Shown: positions 43,725 to 51,936 of the stretch, one piece after another
How the letters are laid out: each line of letters begins with the position of its first letter
Position numbering within the stretch: the first letter of the stretch is position 1
DNA from: Rhodanobacter sp. DHG33
GTDB lineage: Bacteria > Pseudomonadota > Gammaproteobacteria > Xanthomonadales > Rhodanobacteraceae
Assembly (NCBI RefSeq): GCF_014843005.1
Contig: NZ_JACYXM010000006.1
Span: 248,001 to 312,000 of the forward strand
Reading direction: 5' to 3'
DNA: 64,000 nucleotides
Notes under the pieces: generated by a model
Database searches by the model: none
Told to the model about the DNA's origin: nothing
What the model saw: only the letters and a program-made list of their open reading frames with translations
Translations under genes and position numbers: made by a program

Positions 43725-44737
43725 CACTGTTTGATGCCACCGTACTGCCGATGCGTCGCCATGCCTTCGCCGCCGTGGGACTGGCGCTGTGCGCGGCGCT
43801 GTTCTTCACGATGACCTACGTGCTCAACCGCAGCCTGGTGAACGGCGGCGGCCATTGGGCGTGGGCGGTGATCCTGCGCTACCTCATCACCTTGCCGCTG
43901 CTGGCGTTGGCGCTGCCATGGCGTGGCGGTCTGGGCGAATTGCCGCGCGAGCTGCGTATGCATCCGCGCGCATGGCTGACGTGGAGCAGCGTGGGTTTCG
44001 TGCTGTTCGGCGTGCCGCTCACCTGGGCGGCGGGCAGTGGCCCGGCGTGGCTGGTCGCCGGTAGTTTCCAGACCACGGTACTGGCTGGGCCGCTGCTGGC
44101 GCCGCTGATCTATCGCGATGCGCGCCGCCGGCTCGCGTGGCCTACGCTGGCGATCGGCGCGCTGATCGTAGCCGGCGTGTTCGCGTTGCAGTGGGGTCAT
44201 GCGCACGGTCATCTGAGTACTGGCGACTGGCTGGCGGCGGGTGCGGTGGTGTTTTCCGCGTTCGCCTATCCGCTCGGCAACCGCATGCTGCTGCTGCATC
44301 TGGAGACCAGCGCCTATCGGGTGAATGCTCTGCAGCGGGTGTTCGGCATGACACTGTGCAGCTGGCCGTCGTGGCTGCTGATCGCCGCCGTTGCATGGCA
44401 CACGATCGGACTGCCGGGCTGGCGGGAAGTCTTGCTGGCGGGTGGGGTGGCCCTGTCCTCGGGCGTGATCGCCACCGTGCTGTTCTTCGCCGCCACCGAT
44501 CGCGTGCGCACGCAGCCCACCGCGCTGGCCGCGGTGGAGGCGATGCAGGCGGCAGAGCTGCTGTTCACCACGGTGCTGGGCGCGGCCCTGCTCGGCGAGG
44601 CGTGGCCGCATGGCTGGGCCTTGCTCGGCGCGCTGGCCATCGTCGTGGGTATTGCGCTGTTCGGCTGGGTCAGCGGACGCGAAGCGGCGGGCGACGACGA
44701 AGCCGTGCGCGCGTTGCGTGGCGACCGCAGTGCGTGA
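43721..44737 (+). CDS. EamA/DMT-like multidrug-resistance efflux transporter family protein
   Basis: 338 residues, about ten transmembrane helices in two internal repeats, ending AELLFTTVLGAALLGEAWPHGWALLGALAIVVGIALFGW, a DMT-superfamily repeat end. N-terminal repeat includes VNGGGHWAWAVILRYLITLP. Similar to the EmrE-type multidrug resistance efflux family (PF13536). Start overlaps the preceding hydrolase stop. Substrate unknown. Confidence 0.82.
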   Translation: MTLFDATVLPMRRHAFAAVGLALCAALFFTMTYVLNRSLVNGGGHWAWAVILRYLITLPLLALALPWRGGLGELPRELRMHPRAWLTWSSVGFVLFGVPLTWAAGSGPAWLVAGSFQTTVLAGPLLAPLIYRDARRRLAWPTLAIGALIVAGVFALQWGHAHGHLSTGDWLAAGAVVFSAFAYPLGNRMLLLHLETSAYRVNALQRVFGMTLCSWPSWLLIAAVAWHTIGLPGWREVLLAGGVALSSGVIATVLFFAATDRVRTQPTALAAVEAMQAAELLFTTVLGAALLGEAWPHGWALLGALAIVVGIALFGWVSGREAAGDDEAVRALRGDRSA

Positions 44738-44746
44738 AATTCGATC

Positions 44747-44771
44747 GAGCACCTGCCGCCGGCAGGTGCTC
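44747..44771. terminator. Hairpin between convergent transporter genes
   Basis: GAGCACCTGCC (44747-44757), loop GCC, GGCAGGTGCTC (44761-44771): perfect 11-bp stem placed between the convergent DMT-like (ends 44737) and YeiH-like (ends 44780) genes. No T tract, yet position and stability suggest termination in both directions. Confidence 0.6.
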
Positions 44772-44779
44772 CGCATCGA

Positions 44780-45805
44780 TCAGAGCTGCCCGATCAGCAA
44801 CTGCACCGCCAGGCTGCTCACCGACACCGCCGCCCACACGCCCAGCCCCAGCAGGATCGGCCGCGGGCCGCTGGCGATCATCTTGCGCAGGTTGGCGGAC
44901 AGGCCGATGGCGGTGAGCGCGACGATGATGAGGAACTCGGCGGCGGCGTGCAGCACGGGCTGGATGGCGGCGGGGATCAGCCCGGCGGTACGCAGCGCCG
45001 AGGCCACCAGGAACCACAGGATGAACCACGGGAAGATGCGGCGCAGGCTGAAGTCGGTGGCGCCCTTCTTCTTTTCGCGCGCGGCGACCGCGAAGGCCAG
45101 GATCAGGCAGATCGGGATGATCAGCGTGGCGCGCGTGAGCTTGACGATGGTGGCGTAGTCGCCCGCCGCGTGGCTGAAGCTGTAGCCCGCGGCCACCACC
45201 GACGAGGTGTCGTTGATCGCGGTGCCGGCCCACAGGCCGAAGCCCAGGTCGCTGAGGTGCAGCAGGTGGCCGAGCAACGGGAACAGCAGCACCGCCACCA
45301 CGTTGAACAGGAAGATGGTGGAGATCGCGAAGGCGGTGTCGTGCTCGTCGGGCTTGATGATGGGCGTGACTGCGGCGATGGCCGAGCCGCCGCAGATTGC
45401 GGTGCCCACGCCGATCAGGATCTTCAGCTTGTCGTGCACACCCAGCCAGCGGCCCAGCGCCCACGCGCTGAGGAAGGCTACGGTCAGTGTCACCAGGGTC
45501 ACCGACAGCGATTCCAGGCCGGTCTTCGCCACCTGGGTGAGGCTGAGGCCGAAGCCCAGCGCGATGATCGACCACTGCAGCACCTGTTTGCCGGCGAAGG
45601 CGATGCCGGGCGTGAAGCGCGCGTTGGGCGAAACGGTGTTGCGCACCGCGATGCCGAGCAGGATGCCGATCACCGGACCGCCGATCAGCGGCATCAACCG
45701 GCCCAACCACCATGCGAGCAGCGCGATGGCGACGGCTAGCAGCAGGCCGGGTGCGCGGCTGCGCAGGGTGGGGCGGGCGAGGGCGGTGGCGAGCGGTGCG
45801 TTCAT
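44780..45805 (-). CDS. YeiH-family putative sulfate exporter
   Basis: 341 residues, about ten transmembrane helices. Family (UPF0324, PF03601) motifs: VLQWSIIALGFGLSL, VGTAICGGSAIAA, AFAISTIFLFNVVAVLLFPLLGHLL and GLWAGTAINDTSSVVAAG. The family is often annotated as sulfate exporter, with weak experimental support. Divergent from a YeiE-like LysR gene, the same pair as yeiE-yeiH in E. coli. Confidence 0.9.
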   Translation of the reverse strand: MNAPLATALARPTLRSRAPGLLLAVAIALLAWWLGRLMPLIGGPVIGILLGIAVRNTVSPNARFTPGIAFAGKQVLQWSIIALGFGLSLTQVAKTGLESLSVTLVTLTVAFLSAWALGRWLGVHDKLKILIGVGTAICGGSAIAAVTPIIKPDEHDTAFAISTIFLFNVVAVLLFPLLGHLLHLSDLGFGLWAGTAINDTSSVVAAGYSFSHAAGDYATIVKLTRATLIIPICLILAFAVAAREKKKGATDFSLRRIFPWFILWFLVASALRTAGLIPAAIQPVLHAAAEFLIIVALTAIGLSANLRKMIASGPRPILLGLGVWAAVSVSSLAVQLLIGQL

Positions 45806-45846
45806 GGGGCGGCCTGCTGGGATGCGGCTATTGTCCTTGCCGCCAT

Positions 45847-45875
45847 CGATCAGTAAAACTTGGAATATCTGATCG
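45847..45875. promoter_or_regulatory. LysR-type dyad operator between yeiH- and yeiE-like genes
   Basis: CGATCAG (45847-45853) and CTGATCG (45869-45875) form a perfect 7-bp inverted repeat separated by 15 bp, in an 85-bp divergent spacer. Its span suits the T-N11-A architecture of LysR recognition sites. Confidence 0.6.
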
Positions 45876-45890
45876 CGTGTATAAGGCCAA

Positions 45891-46781
45891 ATGATGAACA
45901 ACATCAGCCCGCGCCAGCTCGAGGTGTTCGTGCAGATCGCGCTGCTAGGCGGCGTGCGCGCCGCCGCCGAGCGCCTGTATATGACCCAGCCTGCCGCCAG
46001 CATGGCGCTGGCCGAGCTCGAACGGCAGCTCGATGCGCCGCTGTTTGCCCGCGAACGCGGCCGGCTGCGGCTCAACCCGCGCGGCCGCGAACTGCTGCCG
46101 CTGGCGCAGGAGCTGTTGGAGCGCCACGCCGAATTCGGCCGGCGCGGCCGCGAGGAGGGCGATGCGCTGTCTGGCGAGCTGCGCATCGGCGCCAGCAACA
46201 CCGTGGGCAACTACCGCGTGGGCGAGCTGCTGGGCGAGTTCGTGCGTGCGCACCCGCAGGTGGCGATCCGCCTGCGCGTGGCGAACACCGACGCGATCGC
46301 CGCGGCGATGCTGGAACACAGCCTGGATCTCGGCTGCGTGGAAGGGCCGGTGACGCACCCGCAACTGGAGGTGCGGCCATGGCGCGACGATTCGCTGGTG
46401 GTATGCGCGCCGCCCGACCATCCGCTGGCGCGCAAGCGCGGCTTGAAGCCTGCCGACTTCGCCGGCGCAAGCTGGGTGATGCGCGAGCCGGGTTCCGCCA
46501 CGCGCGCCACCAGCGAACGCGTGCTGTCGCAACTGCCGCCCGGCGAGACCGTGCTGGAGCTGGACCAGATCGAGGCGATCAAGCAGGCGGTGATCGCCGG
46601 CCTCGGCATCGCCTGCCTGCCGCAGGTGGCGGTGGTCGACGCACTGGCCACGGGGCGGCTGAAGGCGCTGAAGACGCCCTTCCTCGACCTGCAGCGCAAG
46701 CTGTCGATGCTGGTCCACAAGCAGAAATACCGCGGAGCGTTGCTGGACGCGTTCATCGCGCAGGCGGGGTTGGTCCGCTGA
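45891..46781 (+). CDS. LysR-family regulator (YeiE-like)
   Basis: 296 residues. Winged helix at the N-terminus (ISPRQLEVFVQIALLGGVRAAAERLYMTQPAASMALAELE), then substrate-binding domain with GELRIGASNTVGNYRVGELLGEF, resembling CysL/YeiE-type regulators of sulfur metabolism. Divergently transcribed from the YeiH-like exporter, which it probably controls through the dyad at 45847-45875. Start ATG 45894 is possible (MNNISPRQL) one codon later. Confidence 0.92.
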   Translation: MMNNISPRQLEVFVQIALLGGVRAAAERLYMTQPAASMALAELERQLDAPLFARERGRLRLNPRGRELLPLAQELLERHAEFGRRGREEGDALSGELRIGASNTVGNYRVGELLGEFVRAHPQVAIRLRVANTDAIAAAMLEHSLDLGCVEGPVTHPQLEVRPWRDDSLVVCAPPDHPLARKRGLKPADFAGASWVMREPGSATRATSERVLSQLPPGETVLELDQIEAIKQAVIAGLGIACLPQVAVVDALATGRLKALKTPFLDLQRKLSMLVHKQKYRGALLDAFIAQAGLVR

Positions 46782-46815
46782 CGGTTTGCCGTCGGGGAAG
46801 GTCGCGAAAAAGGAT

Positions 46816-48546
46816 TCAGTAGGCGAGCTGCGCCAGCATCTCGGCCACACGCTCGTGGGTGGTGGCGCGCAGCAGGCGCGCCGAGTGGCCGCGCAGCATG
46901 GCGTGGTCCAGCGTGGCGAGGCGGTCGCGCACCAGCAGCAGCTGGCTGGGATGCATGCTGAATTCGGTGAGGCCGAGCGCGAGCAGCATCGCGGTGAAGT
47001 TCACGTCGCCGCCGATCTCGCCGCACAGGCTCACCGGCTTCTTCGCGCGGCGTCCCGCGCCGATCACGTGCGAGAGCAGGCGCAGCATGGCCGGCTGCAG
47101 CGGGGTGTAGATGTTGTCCAGCGCGTCGTTGCCGCGGTCGGCGGCAAGCACGTACTGGGCGAGGTCGTTGGTGCCGATGGCGAGGAAGTCGGCGTGTTCC
47201 AGCAGCGAGCGCACGTTGATCGCGGCGGCGGGCACTTCGATCATCGCACCCAGCGGCAGCTTCTCGGGCAGGTCGATGTTCTCGCGCTTCAGATCCTGTC
47301 GCGCCAGCTTGAACAGCGTGCGCACCGCGATCAGTTCGTCGGGCTGGGTCACCATCGGCACCAGCACGCGCACCGGGCCGTAGCAGGCGGCGCGCAGGAT
47401 GGCGCGGATCTGCGTGGTGAACACCGCGGGATAGCGCAGCGATAGGCGCACGCCGCGCACGCCCAGCGCGGGATTGTCCTCGCCGCGCATCACCAGGCCG
47501 GCGGCGTCGGCCTTGTCGGCGCCGAGGTCCAGCGTGCGGATGGTGACCGGCAGGCCGCCCATGCCCAGCACCAGGTCGCGGTAGGCGTTGAACTGCTCGT
47601 CTTCCGAAGGCAGGCCCTTGTGGCGCAGGAACAGGAATTCGGTGCGGTAGAGGCCCACGCCGTCGGCGCCGCGCGTACGCGCCAGCGCCACGTCGGCAGG
47701 GGTTTCCGCGTTCGCCAGCAGGCGGATGGCCACGTCGTCGCGGGTGCGGGTGGCCGCATTGGCAAGCGTGGCGAGGCGGCGGCCCTCGGCGGCGGCCTCG
47801 CGCTGCCAGGCGCGGTAGCGGGCGAGGTCCTGCGCGGTCGGATGCACGATGGCTTCGCCGCGGTCGGCGTCGAGCAGGATCAGGTCGTCGTCGTGCAGCA
47901 GCGACAATGCGTCGCGCGCGCCCACCAGCATCGGCAGGCCGAGGCTGCGCGCGAGGATGGCGCTGTGCGAGTACGCGCTGCCGGAGCTGGTGACGGCGCC
48001 GAGCAGGCCGTTGCCGGCGAGCTGGGCCATGTCGGCCGGCGCGATGGTGTCGGCGATGAGGATTTCGCCCACGCGCGCGGCGATCTTGCGTTCCTCGGGC
48101 GTGGTGTGGCGCTGCAGCGCGGAGACCACACGGGCGATCACCTGGTCGATGTCCTCCTTGCGGCTGCGCAGGTAGGGGTCGTCCATCGCCTCGAACACGG
48201 CGGCCAGGCGATCGCGCTGCTTCTTGAGCGCGGCGCCGGCACGGTAGTGGCCGATCCTCACCAGATCGTCGAGGCCGCGCAGCAGCTCGGCGTCGTCCAA
48301 CAGCAGGCTGTGCGCGTCGATGAATTCGTTGACCTCGCGCGCCAGCGCGCCGTGCAGCTTGCCGCGCAGTTCGCGCAGCTCCTGTCGTGCCGTGTCCAGC
48401 GCGCGATGCAGGTGTTCCAGCTCGGCTTCGACCTCGTCCTCGGCCAGCGGGCGGTTGTCCACGGCATAGCGGCTGGGCCGCACCAGGCGCGCGCGTCCCA
48501 GCGCCATACCGCGCGAGGCCGGTGTGCCGGGCAGGACGTGCCTCAT
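46816..48546 (-). CDS. ptsI: Phosphoenolpyruvate-protein phosphotransferase (PTS enzyme I)
   Basis: 576 residues. N-terminal helical HPr-binding domain, phospho-acceptor His194 in SGSAYSHSAILARSLGLPMLVG, PEP-binding barrel with GVGLYRTEFLFL, and catalytic Cys in SLCGEIGGD. Transfers phosphate from PEP to HPr. No GAF domain (so not PtsP). No sugar permease (EIIB/EIIC) occurs in the cluster, so the relay likely regulates rather than transports. Lies 5 bp downstream of ptsH. Confidence 0.96.
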   Translation of the reverse strand: MRHVLPGTPASRGMALGRARLVRPSRYAVDNRPLAEDEVEAELEHLHRALDTARQELRELRGKLHGALAREVNEFIDAHSLLLDDAELLRGLDDLVRIGHYRAGAALKKQRDRLAAVFEAMDDPYLRSRKEDIDQVIARVVSALQRHTTPEERKIAARVGEILIADTIAPADMAQLAGNGLLGAVTSSGSAYSHSAILARSLGLPMLVGARDALSLLHDDDLILLDADRGEAIVHPTAQDLARYRAWQREAAAEGRRLATLANAATRTRDDVAIRLLANAETPADVALARTRGADGVGLYRTEFLFLRHKGLPSEDEQFNAYRDLVLGMGGLPVTIRTLDLGADKADAAGLVMRGEDNPALGVRGVRLSLRYPAVFTTQIRAILRAACYGPVRVLVPMVTQPDELIAVRTLFKLARQDLKRENIDLPEKLPLGAMIEVPAAAINVRSLLEHADFLAIGTNDLAQYVLAADRGNDALDNIYTPLQPAMLRLLSHVIGAGRRAKKPVSLCGEIGGDVNFTAMLLALGLTEFSMHPSQLLLVRDRLATLDHAMLRGHSARLLRATTHERVAEMLAQLAY

Positions 48547-48551
48547 CGTGC

Positions 48552-48821
48552 TTAAGCTCCTTCGTCGAACTTGCGATCGAACAGGTCCGCCACGGCATCC
48601 AGCGCGGCCTGCTCGTCCGGGCCTTCGGTGCGGATGGTCAGCGGCGTGCCGATGCCGGCGGCCAGCATCATGACGCCCATGATGCTCTGTGCGTTGACTT
48701 CGCGGCCGCGGCTCAACAGCAGTACGGTGGATTTGTAGCCTTGCACCAGTTGCACCAGCTTGGCCGAGGCGCGTGCATGCAGGCCGAGTTTGTTGGAAAC
48801 GACGATGTCTTTTTCAAGCAT
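48552..48821 (-). CDS. ptsH: Phosphocarrier protein HPr
   Basis: 89 residues. Phospho-His15 in NKLGLHARASAKL and the regulatory Ser46 in NAQSIMGVMMLAAGIGT, the site phosphorylated by HPr kinase. Presence of both sites and of hprK nearby indicates dual control. It accepts phosphate from enzyme I (next gene) and passes it to the EIIA-Man protein. Separated from the upstream EIIA gene by 233 bp, so it may have its own promoter. Confidence 0.96.
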   Translation of the reverse strand: MLEKDIVVSNKLGLHARASAKLVQLVQGYKSTVLLLSRGREVNAQSIMGVMMLAAGIGTPLTIRTEGPDEQAALDAVADLFDRKFDEGA

Positions 48822-49054
48822 GGAGCGGAGCCTGTCCGTGGTCGTCGAGCAGCCCGCGCCGGAAACCGTCCGCGAACAAGCCAAGGGAAAGCAATGGTAT
48901 GTGGAGAGGTGTCGCCGAGGATGCCGGCGCAGAGGCAAGCAACCGCGGGCTTTCGAAGCGCATGGCCGTGGCCGCCGTACGGCCGGCCGCTTCGTGATGC
49001 ACTACCAGGGGATGGTCATTCGATGGCAATGCGGGAGTCCGGCGCAATGGATTC

Positions 49055-49453
49055 TCAGAGACAAGCTTTGTCGATAAAAATTCCACCGCGGCCGCCGCTG
49101 GCCGCGATCTCGGCCAATTCGTCCAGCGGCTTCTCGGCGTAGTTGAGCACGCGCAGCAGCATGGGCAGGTTGAGGCCGGAGACGCAGCGCAGGCGCACGC
49201 CCAGCGAACTGAGCGAAAGCCCGATGTTGCAGGGCGTGGCGCCGTAGAGGTCGGCCAGCACCAGCACGCCGTCGCCCTGGTCCAGCGCGCGCGCATGGCG
49301 CGCGGTGAGCGTGCGCATCACGTCGGGGTCGGCCTGCGGCGGCACTTCCACCGCCTCCACCTGCAGCGGCAGTTTCGGCATCACGTGGTAGGCGGTGGAA
49401 ATCAGCGCCTGGCCGACTGCCTCATGGGTCATCAACAGCACGCCCACGCTCAT
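49055..49453 (-). CDS. PTS EIIA component of the mannose family
   Basis: 132 residues. Phospho-His10 in VGVLLMTHEAVGQAL, and the EIIA-Man fold (VEVPPQADPDVMRTLTARHARALDQGDGVLVLADLYGATPCNIG). With no EIIB/C/D-Man genes around, it is probably a regulatory terminal acceptor of the relay. Lies 43 bp after rapZ on the same strand. Confidence 0.93.
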   Translation of the reverse strand: MSVGVLLMTHEAVGQALISTAYHVMPKLPLQVEAVEVPPQADPDVMRTLTARHARALDQGDGVLVLADLYGATPCNIGLSLSSLGVRLRCVSGLNLPMLLRVLNYAEKPLDELAEIAASGGRGGIFIDKACL

Positions 49454-49496
49454 GGTCGTGTTCCTGCCTTGTTTTTGCGTAGTGCCGGCATGACGG

Positions 49497-50408
49497 TCAG
49501 TCCAGCTCGCGGTGGAAGGTGAGCACGCCTTCGCGCGCAGCCCGATAGTGTGCGGCGAGTTGCTCGACCAGGTACACCGAGCGATGGCGGCCGCCGGTGC
49601 AGCCGATGGCGATGGTGACGTAGCTGCGGTCGTCCTGTTCGAAGCGCGGCAGCCACGCATCCAGCCAGCGCGTGGTGTCGGCTAGGTATTCGGTCACCAT
49701 CGGCTCGGCGTCGAGGAACTCGCGTACCGGCGCATCCTTGCCGGTAAGCGGGCGCAGCCGCGGCTGCCAGTGCGGGTTGGGCAGGCAGCGCGCGTCGAAC
49801 ACGAAATCCGAATCCAGCGGCAACCCGCGCTTGAACGCGAAGGACTGGAACATCAGCGTCATGCCCTCGGTGGCCTGCGCATAACCGGTGGCGACCAGGC
49901 GGCGCAGCTGGTGCACGTTGAGGTCGCTGGAATCGATCACCTTCTCGGCGATGGCCATCAGCGGACGCAACAGGTGGCGTTCCTCGGCGATCGCGTTGGC
50001 CAGCGACTTGCCGCGCGTGGCCAGCGGATGGCGGCGGCGGGTTTCCGAATAGCGCTTGAGCAGCACTTCGTCGCTGCAGTCGAGGAAGATCAGGTGCAGC
50101 TGCACGCCGGTGGCGGCCAGCGCGGACAAGGCCTCCGGCAGGTGTTCGAGGTCGGCGCCGCGATTGCGCACGTCCACGCCCACCGCGATGCGCCGGTAGC
50201 GACCGGCGCCCCGGCCTGCCGCCTCCACCAGCTGCGGCAACAGCGAGGGGGGCAGGTTGTCGACGCAGTAGAACTCCAGGTCCTCCAGCGCGCGCAGCGC
50301 CACCGTCTTGCCGCCGCCGGACATGCCGGTCAGCACGATCAGGTGGGTCTCGTGCGGGTTGTTGAACAGGTTGGTTGCCGCGGTCTCGTCGTTCATGGTC
50401 TCACTCAC
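49497..50408 (-). CDS. rapZ: RNase adapter protein RapZ (YvcJ-family P-loop NTPase)
   Basis: 303 residues. Walker [17 protein letters not shown] near the N-terminus, [11 protein letters not shown], and the C-terminal domain with ... [19 protein letters not shown], which in E. coli binds GlcN6P and sRNAs. RapZ steers RNase E to sRNA GlmZ; the E. coli details may not transfer. The GTG at 50408 overlaps the hprK stop (GTGA); the ATG at 50396 is an alternative. Confidence 0.94.
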   Translation of the reverse strand: MSETMNDETAATNLFNNPHETHLIVLTGMSGGGKTVALRALEDLEFYCVDNLPPSLLPQLVEAAGRGAGRYRRIAVGVDVRNRGADLEHLPEALSALAATGVQLHLIFLDCSDEVLLKRYSETRRRHPLATRGKSLANAIAEERHLLRPLMAIAEKVIDSSDLNVHQLRRLVATGYAQATEGMTLMFQSFAFKRGLPLDSDFVFDARCLPNPHWQPRLRPLTGKDAPVREFLDAEPMVTEYLADTTRWLDAWLPRFEQDDRSYVTIAIGCTGGRHRSVYLVEQLAAHYRAAREGVLTFHRELD

Positions 50409-51355
50409 CAGGGCGGCAGCCTGCGCAACTGGTGCGCCTGGCGGTCGATGAAGGTCTGTGCGGGGTCGATGCCCTTGCTCTTCAGTGCGTGGCTGCGCAC
50501 GGCGGCCTCGACCAGCACGGCGATGTTGCGGCCCGGCGCCACCGGTATGGTGATCATCGGCACCTTCACGTCGAACACTTCGCGATGGCCGATATCGCCG
50601 GTGAGGCGGGTGAGCGCATCGATGTCCTCGCCTTCGCGCAGCGGCTTGAGATGGATCACCAGGCGAAGGTATTTGGACGGCTTTACCGACATGTGACCGA
50701 ACATCTCGCGCACGTTGAGCACGCCCAGGCCGCGCACCTCCAGCAGGTCCTGCAGCAGCTCGGGGCAGGTGCCGTCGATCACGTCCGGTGCGATCAGGGT
50801 GAATTCGGTGGCGTCGTCGGCCACCAGGCGATGGCCGCGGCTGATGAGTTCCAGCGCCAGCTCGCTCTTGCCGGAGCCAGCCTCGCCGGTGATCAGCACG
50901 CCGATCGAAAACACCTCAAGGAACACGCCATGCAGGGTGAGCTTGGCCGCCAGCTGGCGCGCGAGGTGGTACTGCATGAAGGTCAGCAGTTCGTGGCCGC
51001 GCTTGGAGCTGACCCACAGCGGGGTGTCGGTTTCCTCGGCCACCTCGCGCAGGTCCGCCGGTATCGTCTGGTCCTTGGTGACGATCAGCGCCACCGGCCG
51101 GGTGGCGGCGATCTTGTGGATCGCCTCCCAGCGTTGGCGCGAGTCCATGGCGTCGAGGAAGTTCAGCTCCTCCGAGCCGATGATCTGGACCTTGTTCGGA
51201 TAGATGACGTTGAGATAGCCGATCAACGAAGGCCGGCGCGACTGCGCCACGCCGGGTTCGAGCATGCGCGATTCGCCGCGCATGCCGGCGATCCAGCGCA
51301 GCGCCATGCGCTCGTTGACGCCGTCGAAGAGTTGTCGTGCGGTGAGCCGGTCCAA
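50405..51355 (-). CDS. hprK: HPr kinase/phosphorylase
   Basis: 316 residues. Walker [26 protein letters not shown] and the HprK signature [17 protein letters not shown]-terminal K3 region [23 protein letters not shown]. It phosphorylates and dephosphorylates Ser46 of HPr. I chose the TTG at 51355, since AAGGA lies 8 nt upstream and the resulting length fits the family. Follows hpf without an intervening ptsN. Confidence 0.94.
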   Translation of the reverse strand: MDRLTARQLFDGVNERMALRWIAGMRGESRMLEPGVAQSRRPSLIGYLNVIYPNKVQIIGSEELNFLDAMDSRQRWEAIHKIAATRPVALIVTKDQTIPADLREVAEETDTPLWVSSKRGHELLTFMQYHLARQLAAKLTLHGVFLEVFSIGVLITGEAGSGKSELALELISRGHRLVADDATEFTLIAPDVIDGTCPELLQDLLEVRGLGVLNVREMFGHMSVKPSKYLRLVIHLKPLREGEDIDALTRLTGDIGHREVFDVKVPMITIPVAPGRNIAVLVEAAVRSHALKSKGIDPAQTFIDRQAHQLRRLPPW

Positions 51356-51440
51356 GCCTGGGTCCTTTGCGTCGCGATTTGCGAGCAGACAGGGCTCAAT
51401 TGTGCCAGCTTGGACGGAGGCTGTGGCTGTGCGGGGAAAG

Positions 51441-51467
51441 GCAGGCCGCCCCTGGCGGGCGGCCTGC
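51441..51467 (-). terminator. Hairpin between hpf and hprK
   Basis: GCAGGCCGCC (51441-51450), 7-nt loop, GGCGGCCTGC (51458-51467): perfect 10-bp stem 10 bp after the hpf stop. On the minus strand CTTTCCCC follows. Probably a partial terminator that lowers hprK-rapZ-PTS expression relative to rpoN-hpf. Confidence 0.65.
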
Positions 51468-51476
51468 GCCGGAACA

Positions 51477-51800
51477 TCAGCCGTACTGGGGCTCCGCGCG
51501 GGCGGAGCGGTGGTGCTTGTCAACGATCTTCTCGCGGTGGCGGCGCAGTTGCGCGACCAGTTTGTCGAACAGCATGTCGATGGAGGCGTACATGTCGGCC
51601 TCGGCGGCTTCGGCATGCAGGGTGGCGCCATTGACGCCCAGCGTGGCATCCGCGCGGTGTCGCAGCTTGTCCACCGAGAGGATCACGGCGAGGCTGACCA
51701 GCTTGTCATCGAGGCGTTGGAGGCGGTCGAGCCGGGACTCGACGTGTTGGCGCAGCGCGGGGGTGACATCGATCTGCTGGCCGCTGATTTGGAATTGCAT
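51477..51800 (-). CDS. hpf: Ribosome hibernation promoting factor
   Basis: 107 residues, short HPF/RaiA type: [51 protein letters not shown], with a short basic tail. Binds the 30S A/P sites and promotes 100S dimers in stationary phase. GGAGGCG precedes the ATG at 51800. Usual position just downstream of rpoN. Confidence 0.95.
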   Translation of the reverse strand: MQFQISGQQIDVTPALRQHVESRLDRLQRLDDKLVSLAVILSVDKLRHRADATLGVNGATLHAEAAEADMYASIDMLFDKLVAQLRRHREKIVDKHHRSARAEPQYG

Positions 51801-51936
51801 GGTACGCCTCCTCGGGTGGTGCAGGCCGCGTTTCGCGGCGGGACGGATGCGTTTCGGGTATGCCCCTGGCGCATCTTCAAACATCCTTCGCTACAGACAA
51901 ACATGAGAGCGTTTTTCCGACAGGCAAGTTCCCCGT

